A program made the translations under genes and the position numbers. From Collinsella sp. (GTDB lineage Bacteria > Actinomycetota > Coriobacteriia > Coriobacteriales > Coriobacteriaceae): a DNA stretch of 64,000 bases. Positions 58,186-64,000 of this stretch are shown here, in pieces. The notes beneath the pieces were generated by a model. That model was not told the DNA's origin. It made no database searches and was given only the letters and a program-made list of their open reading frames with translations. The stretch is taken from contig JAUMMZ010000045.1 in assembly GCA_031296755.1 (NCBI GenBank), forward strand, positions 62,001 through 126,000, written 5' to 3'. The stretch's first letter is position 1; each line of letters opens with the position of its first letter.

Positions 58186-59121
58186 TTATGCGTCCTTCAT
58201 CTTGACGTCGAGGGCGTCGCGCAGACCGTCACCCAGCAGGGTGAAGGCGAGCACCGTCGAGAGAATTGCCAGACCGGGCATGATCATCATCCAGGGAGCG
58301 GTCAGAAGATACTGCTGACCGTCCTGAATCATGGAGCCCCACGAAGGCGTAGGCGGAATAACGCCCATGCCGAGGAAGGACAGAGCGGACTCGGTCAGAA
58401 TGGCGCCACCAATGTTCATGGTCGCGTAGACCACGATGGAGGCGACGGAGTTCGGGAAGATGTGACGTACGACGATACGAGCATCGGATGCACCCATCGC
58501 GCGCGCAGCATCAACATAGTCATTTTCCTTGACCGTCAGGATCGCGGATCGGAAGACGCGCGCAATCGAAGGCCAGCCGAGAATACCGATGGCGATAAAG
58601 ACGTTCTGAAGGCCACGGCCGATAACGGCGATCATGGCGACAACGAACAGCACGTACGGGAACGCCAGGAAGATGTCCGCACAGCGCATGATGATCGTAT
58701 CCCAGATGCCGCCGTAGAAACCGGCCAGAGCACCCATGACCAGACCAATTAGCGTGGAGATCGCGGTGGCCATAATTCCGACGGACAGCGAAACGCGCGC
58801 ACCGTAGATAACGCGGACGAGAATGTCGCGACCAAGGGCGTCGGTGCCAAACGGGTGCTCTGCACACGGAGCCAACAGCGACGTCTCGGCCATAGTGGTC
58901 GAGTCGGAAGCCGTCGGGGAACCGAGCCAGGGCTTAGCCCACAGATCTGCAGTCAGGGCAACCACAACGACGATGATGATCCAACAGACACCGATAACGG
59001 CGAGTTTGTTCTTACGAAGACGCTTAAAAGCGTCGCCCCACAGCGTGCGGGACTTCGCGGGAGCAGATGCGGCCTTGGTGGCGGTAGCCTGCTCCTGAGA
59101 CTGAGAATCAGTTTCCTGCAT
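58186..59121 (-). CDS. oppC: oligopeptide ABC transporter permease (OppC-like)
   Basis: A 311-residue membrane protein with six predicted helices. The Opp/DppC N-terminal segment (LWGDAFKRLRKNKLAVIGV) opens it, PFGTDALGRDILVRVIYGAR follows, and the EAA loop is DYVDAARAMGASDARIVVRH. About 25 extra residues rich in Gln/Ala/Ser precede the first helix. It pairs with the OppB-like permease upstream to form the membrane channel of the peptide importer. Confidence 0.9.
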   Translation of the reverse strand: MQETDSQSQEQATATKAASAPAKSRTLWGDAFKRLRKNKLAVIGVCWIIIVVVVALTADLWAKPWLGSPTASDSTTMAETSLLAPCAEHPFGTDALGRDILVRVIYGARVSLSVGIMATAISTLIGLVMGALAGFYGGIWDTIIMRCADIFLAFPYVLFVVAMIAVIGRGLQNVFIAIGILGWPSIARVFRSAILTVKENDYVDAARAMGASDARIVVRHIFPNSVASIVVYATMNIGGAILTESALSFLGMGVIPPTPSWGSMIQDGQQYLLTAPWMMIMPGLAILSTVLAFTLLGDGLRDALDVKMKDA

Positions 59122-59135
59122 GAGACGTACCTCCC

Positions 59136-60173
59136 TTAGGCCTTATCCGACGGACCGCCAAGGCGGATGCGCGGGTCGAGAAATGCATAGCTAATGTCGA
59201 CGAGCAGGTTGATCACCATGACGACGACAACGATGAGCGTAACGCCGCCCATAACGATGGGCCAGTCACGCATGCTAATGGCGCGATAGACCTCATAGCC
59301 GATACCGGGCCAGTTAAAGACCGTCTCGGTCAGGATGGCGCCCGAAAGCATGCCGCCAAAGTCGACACCAATATAGGTAACGACGGGGATGAGTGCATTC
59401 TTAAGCGCATGCTTGACGATGATCGCGCGATTGGAGAGACCCTTGGCCTTTGCCGTACGGATGTAATCCTGGTTCATGACGTCAAGCAGCTGCGAGCGCA
59501 TAATGCGGGCGGCGTAAGCGGTCGAAACCGAAGCCAGCGTAATGGTCGGAAGCACATAGTGCATCCAATCCTGATACTGAGAGCTGGAACCGCCGGCACC
59601 CGAGATCGGCATGGAGATTGCACCGCCCGTGGCGTCCTTGAGGATGACGCCAAAGAACAGCTGCAGCAACATACCGAGCCAGAAGGCCGGGACCGCAACG
59701 AGGATCGACGTGGTGAGCGTTACCAAAATATCCCAGAAGGAATAACGCTTTACCGCCGAAATGATACCCGCACCGATACCCATGATTGCCTCGAGCACGA
59801 TGGCGCACGCGGCAAGTTTGATCGTATACGGATACTTCTGGGCAAAGATATCCGTAACCGGTAGCTTGCGCTGATACGAATTGCCCAGATCGCCATGAAG
59901 CAGGCCGTTCATGTAATACAAGTAACGGTCCACGAGCGACGTTTGAACGGGATCGCCGTTCTCGTCAAGGATCGCGTTGCCGTCCTCGTCCGACTGGACC
60001 AGGTGATAGCGGACGCGAAGCTGAAGCTCCACCTCGGGGGACAGAGCCTTGTCTCCACCGATCAGCTTGATCGGATCTCCCGGCACGATATTCTGGAGGG
60101 CGAACAGAATCAGCGTAACGCCCAAAAACACCGGGATGAACTGAAGCACACGTTTAACGATGTACTTACCCAT
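59136..60173 (-). CDS. oppB: oligopeptide ABC transporter permease (OppB-like)
   Basis: A 345-residue membrane protein with the typical start MGKYIVKRVLQFIPVFLGVT, the extracytoplasmic loop with GLLHGDLGNSYQ, the EAA loop DYIRTAKAKGLSNRAIIVKH and the closing LLVDISYAFLDPRIRLGG. A 30-residue acidic stretch (VQSDEDGNAILDENGDPVQT) extends the loop after helix 1. AGGGGAG precedes ATG 60173. It is the second gene of the opp operon, after the binding protein. Confidence 0.9.
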   Translation of the reverse strand: MGKYIVKRVLQFIPVFLGVTLILFALQNIVPGDPIKLIGGDKALSPEVELQLRVRYHLVQSDEDGNAILDENGDPVQTSLVDRYLYYMNGLLHGDLGNSYQRKLPVTDIFAQKYPYTIKLAACAIVLEAIMGIGAGIISAVKRYSFWDILVTLTTSILVAVPAFWLGMLLQLFFGVILKDATGGAISMPISGAGGSSSQYQDWMHYVLPTITLASVSTAYAARIMRSQLLDVMNQDYIRTAKAKGLSNRAIIVKHALKNALIPVVTYIGVDFGGMLSGAILTETVFNWPGIGYEVYRAISMRDWPIVMGGVTLIVVVVMVINLLVDISYAFLDPRIRLGGPSDKA

Positions 60174-60329
60174 ACCACTCCCCTATCTAGGGATTAACCT
60201 AAATGGGATGCCGATCGCCAGACCGGCATCCCAAAATTACCATCAGCCAGTTTACCCCAGGTTAGGGAGAACTGTATGTTTCCCATGAGGTCTACGTAAA
60301 TACTTGACCCTCACGGAAGCTGCAAACTC

Positions 60330-62006
60330 TTAGGCGAGCTCAGCGGTACCCAGCTCGGCATGCTTCTGCGGATCGACATAGAGGTGCTTGATGCGATCGG
60401 AGCCGACGATGGTGTGCGTGTAGAACATCACCGGGATGACCGGGCAGTCGGCAGCGACCATTGCATCGGCCTCCTGCATCTTAGCGACGCGCTCCTCGTC
60501 GTCAACAATAGTACGAGCCTCGTCGACCTTGGCGTCGAACTCGGGGTTGCTGTAACCAGAGCGGTTGTCGCCACCGAGGGAGTCGGAGTGGAACAGCGGA
60601 TACAGGAAGTTGTCCATGATCGGGTAGTCGGCAATCCAACCCAGACGACCGAACTGATAGTTAAAGTTCTGATACTGCTCGAGCAGGGCAGACCACTCGG
60701 GGGTATCGGAGACAGCGGTAACGCCAACCTTGGCGAGGTCGCCGATGATGGACTCCATGATCTCCTTGTGACCGCCGTCCTGGTTGTAGGAAAGGGTCAC
60801 GCTAATGCCACGATCCCCGTTAGCGCCAGCGGGAGCAACCTTGTCGAGGTACTCGTTAGCCTTGTCGACATCGTAGGCGCAGAACTCCCATGCGCCCTCC
60901 TTGTAGCCATCGATGCCCGGAGGAACAATGCCGTCGGCAGGGGTACGGGTACCCTTGAAGATGGTCTTGCAGATGGCCTCACGGTTGATGGCCAGGGAGA
61001 TGCCCCTACGCAGGTCGGCGTTGTTGAACGGCTCGGCCGTGGTGTTGCAGGTCAGATAGTACGTGGAAGGCTCGGCGCCGAGCAGCATGCGCTCGCCGTC
61101 ACCCATGGTGTAGCCGTCCTTGGACACGCCGCGATCCTTCTTGGCGGCATCGATCTGAGCAACGGGAACGTCGCAGACATCGAGGTTACCGGCCTGGAAC
61201 TCCTTGTAAGCAGTCTCCATGTCCTTGATGACCTGGAAGTGGATGCCATCGATCTTGGCCTTGTCGCCATAGTAATCGTCGAACTTCTTGAGGTTGATCT
61301 CCTGACCATCCTCCCACTTGCCGTCCATCATGAACGGGCCGTTACCGACCGGTGCAAGATAGAAGCTCTTGACATCGGACTCGGCGCACTCGGGAACCGG
61401 GGCCAGAGCCGGGTGAGAGGCGACGAAGGGGAAGTCGGCGTAAGCGGAAGACAGCTTGACGACGAGGGTCTCATCGTCGGGGCAAGTAACACCGCTGAGC
61501 TCGGTAGCGTTACCGGCAAGCAGGTCGTCATAGCCCTCGACCATAGAAAGGTGATAGGAGACCTCGGAAGGGCCGTACTCGGTAGCGATGGCCGACTTGG
61601 TGTTGACCAGACGCTCCCAACCGAGCTTGAAGGACTTGGAGGTAACGTCGTCACCGTTGTGGAACTTGGCCTTCTTGATCTTGAAGGTGAACTCGGTGGC
61701 GTCGTCGTTGGCCTCAAAGGACTCGCAAGCCAGCGGAACGATCTCGCCCTTCTCGGCGTCATAAGAGGTCAGAGCATCAAAGAGCTGGTACTCGACCTGA
61801 GTGCCCTGGTCCTCCTGGACGTTATAGGGGTCGATGCAGACCGGGTTGTTGATGTAGAAGTTCAGCGTCGAACCGGACTCAGAACCGGAAGCGTCGCCGC
61901 CCTTCTTGCCGCATGCGGCAAGAAAAGCCATGGAGCTCGCAGCAAGGGTACCGCCGACAAAGGCGCGACGACCCATAACGGGCTGGTGGAACATAGAATC
62001 AGCCAT
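60330..62006 (-). CDS. oppA: oligopeptide-binding lipoprotein (OppA-like)
   Basis: A 558-residue family 5 solute-binding protein. The N-terminus has a twin-arginine pattern (MGRRAFVGGT) followed by lipobox LAAC at residue 32, so it may be a Tat-exported lipoprotein. The mature part shows the peptide-binding pattern: NNPVCIDPYNVQEDQGTQVE, FKIKKAKFHNGDDVTSKSF, and ADLRRGISLAINREAICK. It captures peptides outside the membrane for OppBCDF. AAGGAGG precedes ATG 62006. It heads the operon; a 156-base spacer separates it from oppB. Confidence 0.9.
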   Translation of the reverse strand: MADSMFHQPVMGRRAFVGGTLAASSMAFLAACGKKGGDASGSESGSTLNFYINNPVCIDPYNVQEDQGTQVEYQLFDALTSYDAEKGEIVPLACESFEANDDATEFTFKIKKAKFHNGDDVTSKSFKLGWERLVNTKSAIATEYGPSEVSYHLSMVEGYDDLLAGNATELSGVTCPDDETLVVKLSSAYADFPFVASHPALAPVPECAESDVKSFYLAPVGNGPFMMDGKWEDGQEINLKKFDDYYGDKAKIDGIHFQVIKDMETAYKEFQAGNLDVCDVPVAQIDAAKKDRGVSKDGYTMGDGERMLLGAEPSTYYLTCNTTAEPFNNADLRRGISLAINREAICKTIFKGTRTPADGIVPPGIDGYKEGAWEFCAYDVDKANEYLDKVAPAGANGDRGISVTLSYNQDGGHKEIMESIIGDLAKVGVTAVSDTPEWSALLEQYQNFNYQFGRLGWIADYPIMDNFLYPLFHSDSLGGDNRSGYSNPEFDAKVDEARTIVDDEERVAKMQEADAMVAADCPVIPVMFYTHTIVGSDRIKHLYVDPQKHAELGTAELA

Positions 62007-62245
62007 GCCATCCTCCTTATGAGATAGGACAAAGTAAGTTCGGTCGGGCAACGTCAAGACAGCCCAATCGAACCATTCAAACGCGGTCCGCCGTTTTGGC
62101 TGGTTATACAAAGCGGACCAACGTATTGCAATACAGTAGCGCATTTTATGCACGATTTGGGGCTAATTCCGGTTAACGGTCGAGATTTTCTTTAGTTGGG
62201 CGAAGTATATGAGGATATTTTGACTCTGTTACAAATATGTAAACA

Positions 62246-62275
62246 AAAAGGGTCCCGCACTTGCGGGACCCTTTT
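62246..62275 (-). terminator. terminator after secG
   Basis: Perfect 14-base arms AAAAGGGTCCCGCA and complement with a minimal loop. On the minus strand the stem is followed by TGTTT. It begins 22 bases after the secG stop. Confidence 0.8.
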
Positions 62276-62297
62276 CAAGTATTTATGCAGCTCGTGA

Positions 62298-62552
62298 TTA
62301 GTAGCCCACGATGCCCTGCGGGAAGAAGAACATGCACAGCACGACGCACACGGCAAACACGACAGCCATGATGACGGTCAGGCGGTCAAGGTTCTGCTCC
62401 ATGACGCCCGTGGCAGAGCTGGAGTTATACAGCGAGCTGGCAATCATATCCGAAACGCCGGTACCCTTACCGGAATGCATCAGGACGAGAATCGTCAGCG
62501 CCACGGCAGAAACAGCCCAAACGACAAACAGAAGAATCTGGAACGGACCCAT
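62298..62552 (-). CDS. secG: preprotein translocase subunit SecG
   Basis: An 84-residue protein with two transmembrane helices (about 4-25 and 58-80) joined by the loop HSGKGTGVSDMIASSLYNSS, the usual SecG pattern. SecG associates with SecYE and assists export of unfolded proteins across the membrane. The start is ATG 62552 with AAGGAGC upstream. Gene order gpmI-secG is common in Actinobacteria and Firmicutes, supporting the call. It ends at a strong terminator before the opp operon. Confidence 0.92.
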   Translation of the reverse strand: MGPFQILLFVVWAVSAVALTILVLMHSGKGTGVSDMIASSLYNSSSATGVMEQNLDRLTVIMAVVFAVCVVLCMFFFPQGIVGY

Positions 62553-62656
62553 AGATAAGCTCCTTAATAGAACAGTTCAAACTCCAGTACTGTACCACAA
62601 TCCCCCGCTCTCCCCTACCTGCCACTCAAGGACGGGGTGGAAATGGCAGAAATACC

Positions 62657-62691
62657 AAAAAGGGGGTTGTCCGGTTGTGGACAACCCCCTT
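62657..62691 (-). terminator. terminator after gpmI
   Basis: On the minus strand AAGGGGGTTGTCC pairs perfectly with its complement around a 6-base loop, followed by TTT. It begins 26 bases after the gpmI stop. Confidence 0.8.
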
Positions 62692-62716
62692 ACTAGAAAA
62701 CGGTATTTGTTTTCTA

Positions 62717-64000
62717 TTAGGCCTCGGTGGCGAGCACGCGGCCCGTCATCTCGGCGGAAGGCTCAATACCAGCCATGGTGAGCATGGTCGGAGCGATATC
62801 GGAAAGACGGCCGTCCTCGATACCGGTGAGCTGTGCCTTCTCATCAACAATGATGAACGGCACGCGGTTGGTGGTGTGAGCCGTAAACGGATGCTTGGAA
62901 CCGTCGGAAGCAACGTCAAACATGTGATCGGCGTTACCGTGGTCGGCGGTAATCAGCGCAAAGCCGCCCTTGGCGAGAATCGCCGGGACAACCTTGGACA
63001 GGGCATCGTCAACAGCCTCGACGGCCTTAACGGCGGCGTCGAAGACACCGGTGTGACCAACCATGTCGCAGTTCGCGAAGTTCACGATGTAGAAATCAGC
63101 GCGATCCTCGTTGATGGCGGCGACAAGCTTCTCGGTCACCTCGGGAGCGCTCATCTCGGGCTGCAGATCGTAGGTAGCGACCTTGGGGGAAGCGACGAGC
63201 ACGCGCTCCTCGCCCTCCTTGGGCTCCTCGATGCCGCCGTTGAGGAAGAACGTCACGTGGGCGTACTTCTCGGTCTCGGCGGTGTGCAGCTGCTTCAGGC
63301 CATTGGCGGCGATGACGTCGGCCAGGACGTTCTCGGGGAACGTCTTGGGGAAGGCGACCTCGACGTCAAACGTCGGATCGTACTCGGTCATCGTCACAAA
63401 GTGCGAGAGCTTGATCTGCTCGCGCTCAAAGCCGTCGAACTCCTTGTCCGTGAACACGCGGGTCATCTGACGTGCGCGGTCGGGACGGAAGTTGAAGAAA
63501 ATAGCCGCGTCGCCCTCGTGGATGCCCTCGTTGTGGGCAGCGAAGGGCTCGACGAACTCGTCGCCGCGCGGGTCCTTCTCGTAGTAGGCCTTGATACCGG
63601 CAACGGGGTCGGTATCAGCATCGGACGCGTTGACCATGACGTCGTAGGCGCGCTGGATGCGCTCCCAACGGTTGTCGCGGTCCATCGCCCAATAACGACC
63701 CGAGACGGTGGCAACGCGAGCGTCGCAACCGGTCTCCTCGGAAATCTTGGCCAGGAAGGCGCAGAACTCACTCATGTAACCGGCACCGGACTGCGGGTCG
63801 ACGTCGCGGCCATCCATGAAGGCGTGGACGCGAACGGTCTTGACACCATGCTCGGCAGCCATCTTGACCAGAGCCTCGACGTGGTTCATGTGGGAGTGAA
63901 CGCCGCCAGGGCTCATAAGGCCCATGAGGTGGAGAGTCTTGCCGTCAGCCTTGACATCGTCCATGGCCTTGACGAAAACCTCGTTCTTGGCGATGGAGCC
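62717..64000 (-). CDS. gpmI: 2,3-bisphosphoglycerate-independent phosphoglycerate mutase (partial, N-terminus beyond window)
   Basis: The minus-strand frame is open to the right edge and the visible 427 residues lack the N-terminus, including the segment with the catalytic serine. LHLMGLMSPGGVHSHMNHVE, VRVHAFMDGRDVDPQSGAGY, VSGRYWAMDRDNRWERI, FFNFRPDRARQMTR, YIVNFANCDMVGHTG and ALITADHGNADHM give most of the two-metal site. The enzyme interconverts 3- and 2-phosphoglycerate in glycolysis. A Met at 63964 is internal to the protein, not its start. It is followed by a terminator and secG. Confidence 0.93.
   Translation of the reverse strand, partial: GSIAKNEVFVKAMDDVKADGKTLHLMGLMSPGGVHSHMNHVEALVKMAAEHGVKTVRVHAFMDGRDVDPQSGAGYMSEFCAFLAKISEETGCDARVATVSGRYWAMDRDNRWERIQRAYDVMVNASDADTDPVAGIKAYYEKDPRGDEFVEPFAAHNEGIHEGDAAIFFNFRPDRARQMTRVFTDKEFDGFEREQIKLSHFVTMTEYDPTFDVEVAFPKTFPENVLADVIAANGLKQLHTAETEKYAHVTFFLNGGIEEPKEGEERVLVASPKVATYDLQPEMSAPEVTEKLVAAINEDRADFYIVNFANCDMVGHTGVFDAAVKAVEAVDDALSKVVPAILAKGGFALITADHGNADHMFDVASDGSKHPFTAHTTNRVPFIIVDEKAQLTGIEDGRLSDIAPTMLTMAGIEPSAEMTGRVLATEA

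Overview
The window is about 64 kb of GC-rich bacterial chromosome. It most likely comes from a gut Coriobacteriia species close to Collinsella. This is an inference from gene content (Opp transporter beside nrdD/nrdG, a DUF3793-flavodoxin pair, an LPXTG-like surface protein, a fructoselysine operon in an anaerobe), from frequent GTG/TTG starts, and from very long antisense open frames. There is no complete phage, insertion sequence, CRISPR array or rRNA operon. Layout from left to right: (1) 1-10.6 kb is one leftward operon led by a GntR regulator. It carries a YfcC-type permease, the fructoselysine genes frlC-frlB-frlD, a second PfkB kinase, two amidohydrolases, YjbQ, a BtpA/SgcQ protein and an FGGY kinase cut by the edge. 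It looks like an enlarged Amadori-product catabolic operon. (2) 10.8-12.3 kb holds two HAD phosphatases. (3) 12.4-15.7 kb is an isolated rightward module: a stable-RNA-type promoter with no tRNA behind it, an unknown 296-residue protein, a ClpP-like serine peptidase, and a short soluble VirD4/TraG-like ATPase whose start overlaps the peptidase stop. This is the least explained locus. (4) 15.8-25.1 kb holds pgi, a half-length protein resembling iron-containing alcohol dehydrogenases, an SOS-type Y-family polymerase with YolD behind tandem LexA-like boxes, a large wall-anchored protein, a copper-type HMA protein behind a CsoR-like palindrome, and DUF3793 with flavodoxin. (5) 25-28 kb is a polar amino-acid ABC transporter whose permease carries an extra extracytoplasmic domain. 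(6) 28-34 kb holds nfo, oxidoreductases, a ketopantoate-reductase-like gene and secreted or small proteins. Two 76-nt repeats with a covarying hairpin stem lie here. (7) 34.4-43.5 kb holds metY with a divergent LysR gene, rnhA, an acylphosphatase, a Fur-family regulator, an orphan UreE-like metallochaperone with an FKBP/SlyD isomerase, an M19 dipeptidase and a YgjP-like metallopeptidase. (8) 43.5-48.8 kb holds folB-HD-folE and nrdG/nrdD with tandem NrdR-like boxes. (9) 49.2-55.5 kb is a tRNA region (Val, Gly x3, Cys, Leu) interleaved with a GH13 glucosidase and a partner-switching pair (STAS-kinase fusion and PAS-GAF-PP2C phosphatase). (10) 56-62 kb is an oppABCDF operon, followed by secG and an edge-truncated gpmI. 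Long nested inverted repeats occur in several intergenic stretches (45.9-46.3, 51.4-51.5 and 55.6-56.05 kb) and are not explained by ordinary terminators.
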